Positions 48,655 to 64,000 of a stretch of 64,000 nucleotides of DNA are shown here, one piece after another. The notes beneath the pieces were generated by a model that was not told where the DNA came from, searched no databases, and saw only the letters and a program-made list of their open reading frames with translations. Both the position numbers and the translations under genes were made by a program. Origin of the DNA: Glandiceps talaboti (taxonomy: Eukaryota; Hemichordata; Enteropneusta; Spengelidae). The stretch covers positions 23,712,225 through 23,776,224 of the forward strand of contig NC_135557.1 of NCBI RefSeq assembly GCF_964340395.1, given 5' to 3'. The number at the start of each line of letters is the position of its first letter. Position 1 is the first letter of the stretch.

Positions 48655-49990
48655 AGTTGTCAATGTTTTCGTCAAAGCAAATAGTAGGTGTGGAAATGTC
48701 ATAAAATCACTTACAATATCATTTCGTTGTCATTATTATAAATTAGATGACACGATTAGCAATTAGGTGATGCAATAGAGAAAAATTAAAGACTATCAAA
48801 ATGTCATACGAGTCAAGTACGTAAATTGGCATGAAAGTTCTTCTAAAAATGTCGTCCGATTATTGAGTCCTCGATAGAGTGTTGTAGACCCCAGGCCTAG
48901 GACTAAGCCACGCACATTTCGTTTTAAGATTGTTAAACCTGTTGAAAACTAACCCAACAAAATTATTTAGACAAAAATACGGGGGGGGTTTACTTTTTGC
49001 TGTGTTTATCCAAATGTAAACGTAAATCAATGGTTAAAATTGGAAGCTGCAAGAGGCCATTAATTAACAACTGGCACAATAACATTGCAATTTGATAATA
49101 CAAACAAGAAATTTTATTTTATTTTATGTTGTTGTCAATAGCAGATTCAAAAATTAAAAAAAACAGACTTCCTCACATACGCTATTGCGCAGCTCAGCTT
49201 TAACGTGCTGATGTGGCATTCGAATAGCCGTTCAACTAACAAGTTCTTTTACATGGCTTGAACTGATTGTATTCATAAATATAGAATAATGTTAATTTAT
49301 CAATTAATATTCACTGACAACATGGCGACATAGATAAAAATTATCTCAAGCTCTATTTGTTTTGATTGTCATTAGTTTTTGTTCTTTCTAGCTGTCCTGG
49401 TAAGTATGTCGAGGTCAGTAAATATAAAGGGATTACTCAAATAGTAATTGGAAAAACAGCTCAATGTTCTATTTTCGTGGTGCATATTTGCTGACATCTC
49501 TACACATAAACATATCAATTATAATCTGATGTTTTGTAGACAATCAACAATATGTAACTTATTACAAGGAAGAGTACCGGATCGTGTCATCTCTATCTAT
49601 ACCTACTATCACCACGCCATTGATCGACAGATGTTTGACACGTATGCCGGAAAACTCAAAATAAGCCAAGGTGTTGACTCATAATGACCACGGCTCAGTG
49701 GCAAGACTTCAGTTTCCCATCAGTTGGATGGGCACTGACACATATTATGATTGTGTAGTAAAGTGTTACCTATGGTATGCCTATCCAAACAACAACAAAG
49801 GAGCAAATACAAATAAAATCCTTGATAACTACGATAACGTTAGTTGTGATATAGGTCATTTTATTCCTACATTACATTCGCATCAATGAATGTCGCCATC
49901 AGCGGTCGTTACAGCAATTAGTTTGTTTTTGATAACATGCTTTGAATTTGTATTCAGTTGCCAGTGATTCATGTACTTGTCTATGTATTA
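48655..49990 (+). repeat. Segmental tandem duplication, unit B
   Basis: Second unit of the duplication (TTGTCAATGTTTTCG to CAGTGATTCATGTACTTGTC), shorter than unit A through internal deletions. A third, more degraded partial relative occurs at about 50,360-50,460 (TTACAAGGAAAACTACCAGG ... GCTTGACACGTAT). Confidence 0.8.
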
Positions 49991-50726
49991 ATGCTTTTAT
50001 CCGTTAGTTACTTTGTCCTTATAGTATTTATGTCACTAGACCTGTATATACAGATACCAAAAGTGCAGCGTTGTTTGTAATGTTCCTTTCTCTGTGTATA
50101 TGGAGTTCGAGGTGACAAGCAGTGAAAACTGATTAGTAAGTTAAAGCTTGGTATTGGTCAATACATTGTTATACTTCATTTGAAATACTTACGATAAACG
50201 AGATTAATTTTGCTATTTGAATTGTGTTTTTAATATGGTAGCTAAATATAAGAGATCTTTCAAAACAAAGACGAAAGATTTCGTTCAACACACAGACTCA
50301 GCGCTGTTCTATAGGGGAAAGGGGGTGAGCTGTGCACCATACAATTAAGTAGAAATACATTACACATTACAAGGAAAACTACCAGGCTGTGTCATCCCTA
50401 TCAATACAATTGCATGATGCCACCATTGACGCGAAGGTGCTTGACACGTATACAATATCACATGTGTGATAGAATTACATTTCCGTCTTCTGGCCTCATA
50501 TAAATTAGTCAGAATTCGCTAGTCCAAACTGGAAAATATGGACCATTGATTCAGTTTAAATAAATCGAGCATTGATAAAGATTCATTAAATGTGAAATGT
50601 AACTGATATATAACGGACTACTAAACAAGTAAACATATAAATAAATAAATTCATACATGCATGTCACAGTACGCACGCTCACTTACACATACACAAACAC
50701 ATACGCACACACACACGCAAGCACAC

Positions 50727-50987
50727 ATACATACATACATACATACATACATACATACATACATACATACATACATACATACATACACACATACACACAT
50801 ACATACATACATACATACATACATACATACATACATACATACATACATACATACATACATACATACATACATACATACATACATACATACATACATACAT
50901 ACATACATACATACATAGACAGATACACACATACATACATACATACATACATACATACATACATACATACATACATACATACATACA

Positions 50988-51015
<28 letters not shown>
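50727..51015. repeat. (CATA)n microsatellite, ~290 bp
   Basis: Long tetranucleotide tract with a few interruptions (CACATACACA near 50,785; CAGATACACA near 50,918). The long Tyr-Ile-His-Thr and Met-Tyr-Val-Cys reading frames over it on both strands are artefacts of the repeat. Confidence 0.97.
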
Positions 51016-51018
<3 letters not shown>

Positions 51019-51019
51019 G

Positions 51020-52020
51020 TTCGAATATTTGATAGATTTACCTAATTGTCCCTGAGAAAAATATTTAAAAGAAGTAATCTTTGCAATGATAAATGATGGC
51101 GCTAATCTTGTTAACTATAAGGCCTATATGCTTCAATCCTCTTGGACATTATTTTAATATTTGTGCAAAAAATGGAATAGAACAACAAACTGAAATGGAT
51201 ACTTTAAGAGTGACATTAATGTGTTAAGAGTGATTGGTGAAGTAGTCAACTGTATCCATGGATCACTTCAGAGATTCGTGGCAGTATTTACTTACCATCT
51301 GAGTAAGTCACCAGTGCCCTTAACACCGGCTGGGCGTGTATTTTGTTTTATAAGTTAAGATTTTACCTGAAAGTCAACAACTGCCGCATGGTGGCGCCAT
51401 TCATGGGTATAGGATCAAAAGAATCAGATGTGTATGATTACATTTCGTATTTCAAAATGTATAGTTATAATTCCAGTTGTAATGTTCTACATTATACTAG
51501 CTCACTAGCACTAAAGCCAAACACACTAGCTAGTAGTGATTGTGTGAAAGGCGTGTTATTTACACATTTTCTCATTTTCCTTACCCGTGGTTATGAGTTT
51601 TGAACATTTTTTGTCAGAATAACGGTAAACCATGCTAACATTTTGTATTAAATGTATATTTTGATTTTACTTATCATTCTAAATTCTAAATAATACTGCA
51701 CAAAGCCCATATATGGTAGTACCTTGAAATGACCGTTGCCTCTGTACTTTAACATACCGAGCATTAATGCAATGTATATATCTCTGATCGTCTTGTAAAG
51801 ATATCTAAAATAAGTCCAAAACATTTAGACTTAAAGTGGTTGTCTTTCAAAATATTTTTTGGTATATCTCTACTGAGCGGATAGTGACAAATTCAACTGT
51901 TAATGAGATTATTTGAACTCGTCATAGGAAACCTTCTACAGGTCTGACAGTTTTCAGCACTCTACTTTAATAAGGTGCTAATCTTCAACTTCGTTCAAAA
52001 ATATGATATTACTAACTTTT
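51020..52020. other. No gene recognised
   Basis: AT-rich unique-looking sequence; no supported features. A short palindromic phrase (ACTAGCTCACTAGC) near 51,497 is too small to interpret. Confidence 0.5.
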
Positions 52021-52029
52021 AAATCTGCA

Positions 52030-55000
52030 CTAGCTGCAAGTGGAAAGTCATTTGTTAATATAAATATTGTGCATCGTGAACACTATTACATCACCTGTTG
52101 GTAAATGTGTTTAATATCTAGCTTTATACAAACTGGTTTATAGCTATAAATCAAATCACCCAAACGTCAGAACCATCAACCTTACGGTGACAGCTAATTA
52201 ACAAATACAATGTCTTTTTACATGTAATTGACCAATTTTTAGTGGATATTTCTTTGATCAAAAAAATGTTCCAGATGCAGATAGCGTAGGTTTAACATTA
52301 CTGTAACCGGAACATTTTTATGTTCTTGAAAATGTGTTTTTAGGTACAATGACTTACTCGTAATATCGTACAGTGTGCACAGCATTAAATCACTTGCAAT
52401 TGGTTGTAAACGTATTTTTTTGTAGCTGTATACACGATAAATCAAATCAAAATGGTTTTTAGGGTCCGCAACTCAAAAACAGCACCCTCAACGGCGATCG
52501 AGATTTCATCCTGTTCTGTACTACCAATGTACACTAGCATTATTGGCCACTGATTAACATGTGCAACGTTTTATTTATTGGTATTTTAACGAGTTTCAGT
52601 GACCATATGTGTTTGTATTATCGGAAAATGATACTTCAATTACTTTACCGTTTTAACATGATGACAGATTTAAAACAGCTTTAATTTCAATCAAAATTTA
52701 ACCTTACCACTACTACCTATAGATAATGTTCACTAGTAATTAACAGATGCAATGTCTTTTTTTTTATATAATTAATTAACCAATTTTAGTGATTACAGCT
52801 TTGGTTGTTTGATGAAAAAATGCAGGTTTAACACGAGTTTAATGATATCAGGCTCAGCACGTACACTGCAAATAAGGTTATGTAACCATTTACATCGACC
52901 TAACGATTCGTGCTAACGATTCGTGGTATAGTCAGGCGCCCTCAACGCTGACAACTATTTTTTTATATTAACCTGTTAACTGGGTTTATATGTTTGGATA
53001 TTGAGGATACCTTTTTCCTGCAGCTTTGTACTTAATTGAGTATACGTAGCTATATCTTGCCGTTAGTAGAACTGAAATTACATTATATCATAAATCCATG
53101 ACGTAAGTATATGTATACTAAACATAGAGAACACTTGGCCCCGGCCCTGCCATAGTGTTAACTGCATAATGCTGACTCCGCCAGCGGACACTGCAATTTG
53201 CAAATGATATCAAAATCGATATTCATTATAACATCATACTAAATTAAAAGAATGTTTTGTAAATCACCTGTACAAAAGAAAACTTATCTAATTTATAAAC
53301 TCAGCTGGCTACCATTAATAAAGCTATTCCATTACTATCAGTGGTTTTTCAAGTGTCTTGTTTGGTAATTGGTGTGTTGTCATGGCTTATGACGATAACA
53401 TATCTGTTGTAGTCAATTCACAAGTAGCAAAACGTAAATGTCAGAAGAGTATTAAATGAACATTTTTGACATCACCTGTTAGCTTTATACACTAGTCTAT
53501 ACATCAAATCTAATTAATTGATGTTTGGCCTGGGTCAGCACCTAAAAGTCAGTGTCCTCAACGGTGATCCCGATTTCTACCTGTTTGACCATATACAATG
53601 TCTTATTGTTTGTATTTTAACAATTTTCAGTGACCATAGGGTGGCTGTCTGATCGAAAAAACGATACTCCTTTCAACTTTATTGTTTTAACGTGATGACA
53701 GATTTAAAACCGTGTTTAAATTCGCTCAAGATGACAACCTTGACACTACACTACCTACAGATAATGTTCATCCATGATGCAGCGTCTTTTTAAATAAGTA
53801 TTTGACAAATTTTTAGTATGATAACTCTGGATATTGGATGACATAAATCGCTCAGTTGCAGTTCTTGCAGGTTTAAACCAGGAATGAAATGAAGTTCAAC
53901 ACTTCAAATAGGGTTCTGTAACCATTAACATCGACAGTGCTATCGATTCGATTTCGTAGTATAGTTAAGCGCCCTCAACGCTGACGTTTTTTTCTACTTT
54001 TGTGTATAATATCCTGTTATCGGGGTCTATTCTGGGTTTATATGTATGGCTATTGATCCGGATAATATTTTCCTGCAATTTCATTCTTACTTGAGCATAC
54101 CTAACTACGTCCCTTGCCATCGGTAGAACTGAGGCAATGACTACGTTAGTATACAAATGTGTATACTAAAGCCGTTGAGAAAACATGGCCTCTATCATGA
54201 CATGAACTGTATAAACTTATTGCTTACAACGTGGAGTTAATTGCAATGTTATCGACGACACGTACCGACATTTAAAAGGTACAACAGCAATCTAACTTAT
54301 AAACTCAGCTTTCTACCATATCAAACAGCCATTCCATTTCTATCAATGGTTTTTCAAGTGTCTCGTTTTGGTAATTGGTTTGTTGTCATGGCTGATGATG
54401 ATAACATATCAGTCGTTGTTAAGTAGCAAAGCTTAAATGTCACATTTAAATGTTTGAATGTTTGTTATGCTATCTAGACATGGTCTGTTTAGGGCTTCGA
54501 CCTAATTATCAAGCAATGAATGTTTACTTGCTATGCGACAACTAAACCTATGTTGGTATCATGTGGCTGATACGTGCAACAATAACGGTTCTACTAAATC
54601 AATCTCGGTGTTTCCGCGTTCCACTCAAACTAATCACACACCACCTTTTACTAACAATGGCGTCCCAGACAGCCTAACAGGAGAGCCGTGACTATTGATA
54701 AGTGCAAGCAACATCACAACAAAACACACCACGCATTTCTTACACAAATACAGTTTTACTTCTGTAATGTTGATAACTTCTAGTGCAACCCTTCTCAAAT
54801 TCAATGCAGTATTGTGTCAGGGGCAAGTGTCTGATTTTATGTAAAGCCAGTGTTAGGTCGTAGGCAAATCTAGCGCCCTCATTTAACTTTAACGAAGCGA
54901 GATTGTCTGGCTTTACTCAGTCAACCTCGGACGTTGTCAATAACTATAGTCACAATGATTCAAGTAAATAGCCACTGAAATGAGAAATCACTATGATGGA

Positions 55001-56060
55001 TATATCACCCATCACCGAACATAGTACGTTGAGTATGAGAAGTGATATACTGTCTGCTGAATAAATCTACCTTAAAGTGAGATAGGTTTTTCTTATATAT
55101 GGTCTACCGTATATTCTGTGTATGGACGTCTGTCTGTCTAGTATTATGTGTATTTTAGTGTTACTCATCTGAAGAATATTGTGCCAAACCTTTGTCTGAT
55201 AATGGCATAAATAATACTATCACTGACGCTTTACTCCACCATACCAAGCAGTAATGTAAGACGCATTATTTTAGCGTGACTTTGAATATGGACATTGAGC
55301 AACAGTATTGGAGTTCTTATGTTTAAGTTGAAATATAAACGAGGGATAAAAAAATAAAGGAAATCGTCATTTTAGAAGACGGTTCACATCTTATCGAAGG
55401 TATGTATTGTAACAATACATTATATCAGACGTCTAACTTATAAACGCAGCTGGTTAGAATTGTGATAAAAAGTGGTTTTCAAGTATCCTGCTTGGCAATA
55501 AAATGGCGGCGATAAAATATAAGTCCTGGACAAGTAGTACAGCGTAGATGTCACATTTAAATTGATGTCACGTGGTACATTTGTTTTTGACCGGCCTATT
55601 TACCGAGCAGCGAGTGTTTACTTGCTATGCGACAACTAAATTCATGTTGATATCACGAGGGTGCTGCATGCGACAATAACTCTCCTACTACTAAATCAAT
55701 CTAGATATTTCCGCGTTCCACTCAAACTAATCACACAAAAACCTTTATCGAACAATGCTCTTCCCAGACAAGTTGATGTACGAGTTATGCGAAATGCCAG
55801 CAACATCACCACGCATTTTTAATTCACATATATACTAAGAAATAGGCTATTTCACTTCGATTCTCTTTGCCGATCAACCCCATTGCAACTCTTGTATATG
55901 GAGCAGCGCATCGAGCATAGATGTTTCTGCACTTATTCACGTGTTGAAAGTGGGTAGGTCTAGCGCCCTCACTTGTCTGATTTTTGTCTACCATGCTCAG
56001 ACGTTGCCAATTGACATGGCAACAAGACATCACAAAGGATAGCCCACCCATCAGCGAATA
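52030..56060 (+). repeat. Tandem array of ~1.0-1.1-kb diverged units
   Basis: Landmarks recur in order: CCCTCAACGGYGATC at about 52,483 and 53,551; GCGCCCTCAACGCTGAC at about 52,936 and 53,969; GTGGTTTTTCAAGTGTC-type at about 53,340, 54,347 and 55,472; CCGCGTTCCACTCAAACTAA at about 54,613 and 55,709. Spacing is 1,007-1,096 bp. At least three units are recognisable. No protein frame persists through the copies. Confidence 0.75.
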
Positions 56061-56499
56061 TAATACATTGGGCATGAGAATGTGACTTATTCTGCGCACT
56101 CGGATGTTACTCAACAAACATTAGAGTATTGTAAGAGATGTAACTTAAAGATGTCATTTTGGTGAGATACCTCACGAACGGACAGCATCAACACTTACAA
56201 TTGTATACATAAATACAATGTTCAAGTGATACTACATTTATCAGTGAGAAGACACTTTCGCTGCAAGACAACTCATTTTTACACGAGTGCTTGGCTATTA
56301 AAATTTGGTGGTTTTGTTTATAACTAGCAAGTGTAACTTGGTGAACACCTAGCACTGCTTTGAACAAGTGATGCTGATAACATGTCAGGTTGGCTTTGTG
56401 CATTATGGTCAAATTACGTATATGCAGTTTCAATGGACGCGATAAACGATATTTAGTTTCCATGACAACACGAACACGGCATTCGTTGTGATTACACAG

Positions 56500-57440
56500 C
56501 TTGGTGTACTATTTACTTTATAGGTGGAGGCTGAACAAATCTCGTAAATTTCCTTATTATAAATTATTCGTAAAGACTGTCAAGAATATTACCTACATGC
56601 CGCAGTAACTATATCCCACGCACTACTTATCTGTAAGAAAAATGTGGTAATGTACTTCTGCTTAGCCGTTAAGATTTACTGACACGTTGCATACTAAAAA
56701 GTTGTGAGAGGGTTGTATACTATAGGCGACGACGACAACAGAACAGAACAGAACAGAACAGAACAGAACAGAATATAATAGAATAGAATGGAATAAAATA
56801 AAATAAAATAGAACAGCTCGGATAGTTCCTGGACACAATGGATATTGGTGACGTTATCAAACTTATTTATTTTGCATCGGTTTGAATTAAATTTTGCTAT
56901 ACATGATAATATCAGTGGCAACCTGGCCTTTGTTTGGATTGACTATACTATAGCCCTGCTTGCAAACGATGTAGGGGACGCGATTCTGACAATGGTATAT
57001 GAAAAGTACAACTGTCAGAATCGAGACTTGGTCCGTCTGCAAGCAGAACTAGTTTGATTATTACACAGGTCATGCCGATAAAATTTAAGGCGAACTCTCT
57101 GCATTCCAGTCATAAGTGATGCTTGACATGTTTAATGACATTTGTCTCAGATAGCAATACAATAACAACGGTACGAATTTGCGAACCCAAGCAATTTGCG
57201 TTTGAGTACAGATGACTCATTGTTTACTTTATAGGCGGTCTTTGAGAAAAATCCCATATTTCACTCTAAATAGTATACGTGGTAAAATCGCCAACTAGCA
57301 GTGTGGTTGTCATTAACAGTGACGACATGCCACAGTAGCCATGTCCTAAGCACTTCATATCTGTATAGAAAATATAGTCCAGCAAATTAACATCTATAAT
57401 TCTGCTTAGCCGATAGGAATCGGGGCTTCACACCAGCAAC
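56500..57440 (+). repeat. Diverged direct duplication (~0.73 kb apart)
   Basis: TTTACTTTATAGGYGG at 56,512 and 57,224; ACATGCCRCAGTA near 56,595 and 57,325; TTCTGCTTAGCCG at 56,657 and 57,401. An (AGAAC)n tract lies in the first unit at 56,738-56,775. The 70-residue frame at 56,845-57,057 is not conserved in the second unit and is not called. Confidence 0.65.
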
Positions 57441-57449
57441 AGTATCTAC

Positions 57450-58960
57450 CATTTCACGTCTTTTTTGACAAATGAATTAACATTTTTGTCGTGCCGATCA
57501 GTTCTAGTCAAGCCTTCTGTAATATAGTACTGTATAGGAGACTGATGTGTCGCTCAATAAGTTATAGACACAAGTACGGGGCTTGTGGCTCATACCATCG
57601 CTCGTGTTGAGAATGTGAAAATATGTGTCCAATATGGGAGATAAACGTAACACCAAAAGCGCCTTATTCGACCGTATCGCCAAGTAACGAAGGACTGTGT
57701 CAATGTAAACTACTGTTTCTGACATTTGTGACAGGTTTGATTGAAATTGGCCAATGCATCTCAGAGGTGTACACATACACTATAATAGGTTTTTTTGCTA
57801 TTCAATTCAGGAATTGTACAGTAATGTACTATGCCACTTAACTCCGAGATAAATACTTAGACTGGCAATAAAGGACACAATTGACATACTGTCAACCATT
57901 TGAATTATATAGTTTGTTTTCAATGTTGTAATCACTTAAAATCATGATATCTAACAAAATATTTCTATCCTACATGGAGTGCTGTAGGCTAACCCTGACA
58001 TACTTTATCAGGTATTTGCCATTTGCCATCGTATGTAAAAGGTGAATAATTATACGCACCATTCTTTAAAATTTTAATACACTCACAATAACTGAAACAA
58101 TTACTCATGAATGTTTATTTAAAATCTGTGAAATGTTATACTCTCTGATATAGTCAGTTTCTTCACTGAACTCATTGATTGGCACCAGCTTACTAATAGT
58201 AAGGTTAGTGGGCAGTATGCAGAGGGGGTGGGTGGTTACCAGACACCCCACCCCAGCATAGTTTCCGCTAACCTTAGAGTCAGTTACATTCACATACTAG
58301 GAACACGTGAGCTTTTTCCACGCACTTATTCTTGAGTTATAGTTTCCTTGGGTACACAGCCATAAAAAAACATAATCTAAATACTATTTATAAATGACGG
58401 AATTAACTTCTCTAGATAGATCGTCTTACAATCTCGATAAACGGCATGGAGTATTGTTTCCCCCATCCCCTTCAGATTGTATTGGTAATGATATAGAACA
58501 AGTTCTATAATTATATACAAAATCGTATAACTTTCATGTGAAAGTAGTAATTATTCTGGACGTTGACATGGTTATCTACTGATTATGCGACGAATAAGAA
58601 ACTAACTCTTATACTAGGACAAAAACTTAACACTTGCACTTAAGTCAAAAACGTGTCGATACTATCGATTTCGTACTAGTGTATGCTATAAAGCATTACC
58701 TTAGAGGAAACTTGATCAGGCAAGTATGTTAAGTTGGTATTGGTTTATATACTAAAACAATTGTGTTTTCATTAATGTGTAGTCGACAATATACAACATG
58801 CATTTTCAAAGGTACCAAACAAAGTTAGAGAAAAAAATATCTAAAGAACATCTTGCAATGATAGACGTTATTTATAACTTGCTTTAAATTGTATCAATTG
58901 ACGATTTTAATCATTAGAACGTTACGAGTGAAAAGACAGCGGCGGCTAGATCTTTAGCTA
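57450..58960. other. No gene recognised downstream of the pseudokinase stop
   Basis: No coding sequence supported. It lies immediately 3' (minus strand) of the pseudokinase stop codon, so its right part is expected to contain that 3' UTR; no convincing poly(A) signal was pinned down. Confidence 0.4.
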
Positions 58961-58965
58961 TATTT

Positions 58966-63802
<4,837 letters not shown>

Positions 63803-64000
63803 CTGTTGTTATGTTCAATTTCCGACATTTTTACAAACATGTAGAATTTCACAAAATTAGAAAGTCTTAAGCAAAGCCTAAAAAATTTGATAACATTTTC
63901 TAAAATACATTTCTTTTCAAATTAAACTGACAGTGCAGAATGATACACATTAAATAACAAATAAAACAATGACCTGTTGTAAATAGCACTAATTGTTATT

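Noticed and set aside
50651-51055. Long reading frames on both strands of tyrosine-isoleucine-histidine-threonine or methionine-tyrosine-valine-cysteine
   Set aside because: They are translations of the (CATA)n microsatellite, open in several frames at once.
56845-57057. 70-residue frame ending in NRDLVRLQAELV
   Set aside because: Looks protein-like but has no family resemblance, and the frame is not kept in the duplicated unit at 57.2 kb.
58105-58293. Minus-strand frame downstream of the pseudokinase stop as an extra 3' exon
   Set aside because: The kinase gene already ends at a stop in a well-phased terminal exon at 58,966; nothing links this frame to it.

Overview
This window is AT-rich metazoan DNA. 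Genes are split by GT-AG introns, microsatellites are dense, and several transposon classes are nested in one another. The gene families (immunoglobulin/FN3 receptors, a receptor-tyrosine-kinase-type pseudokinase) and the tandem-core repeats resembling bivalve 'pearl'/non-autonomous Helentron elements suggest a marine invertebrate, either a lophotrochozoan or an invertebrate deuterostome such as a hemichordate. The phylum cannot be fixed from sequence reading alone.

Layout. About 1-15.5 kb is mostly mobile DNA: a 1-kb dispersed repeat; a pearl-like element (about 1,240-5,135) carrying an inserted TTAA-flanked palindromic MITE and a DIRS-like tyrosine-recombinase remnant; two more pearl-like copies (8.16-10.24 kb); a hAT transposase tail; and a dead LINE reverse transcriptase. 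One isolated Ig V-type exon lies on the minus strand (7,754-8,065).

About 16.7-41.1 kb (+) holds one large gene that I could assemble exon by exon. It has 18 exons, every junction is GT-AG and phase-consistent, and the total is 3,789 nt including the stop (1,262 codons). The predicted protein is a type I receptor: signal peptide, seven Ig domains, one FN3 domain, a membrane-proximal cysteine-rich module, a transmembrane helix, and a tail of about 298 residues with nine tyrosine motifs. Three of these fit the ITIM consensus, and four YA[VM]V repeats are regularly spaced. Its introns contain dead retrotransposons, MITEs, long inverted repeats and a duplicated, broken pseudo-exon.

About 42.8-58.9 kb has no gene I can support. 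It is built of diverged tandem segmental duplications (46.9-50 kb, 52-56 kb, 56.5-57.4 kb), a foldback element with 150-bp terminal inverted repeats (44.8-45.75 kb) and a 290-bp (CATA)n tract.

About 58.97-63.80 kb (-) holds the 3' part of a receptor-tyrosine-kinase-like gene. Eight phase-consistent exons encode the cytoplasmic kinase domain; the ectodomain lies beyond the right edge. The domain is a predicted pseudokinase: HRD is replaced by V-R-Y, DFG by DLG, the glycine loop is degenerate and the activation loop has no tyrosine. The two main genes converge. Shared signalling, with a phosphotyrosine-tailed receptor beside a catalytically altered kinase receptor, is only a speculation from proximity.
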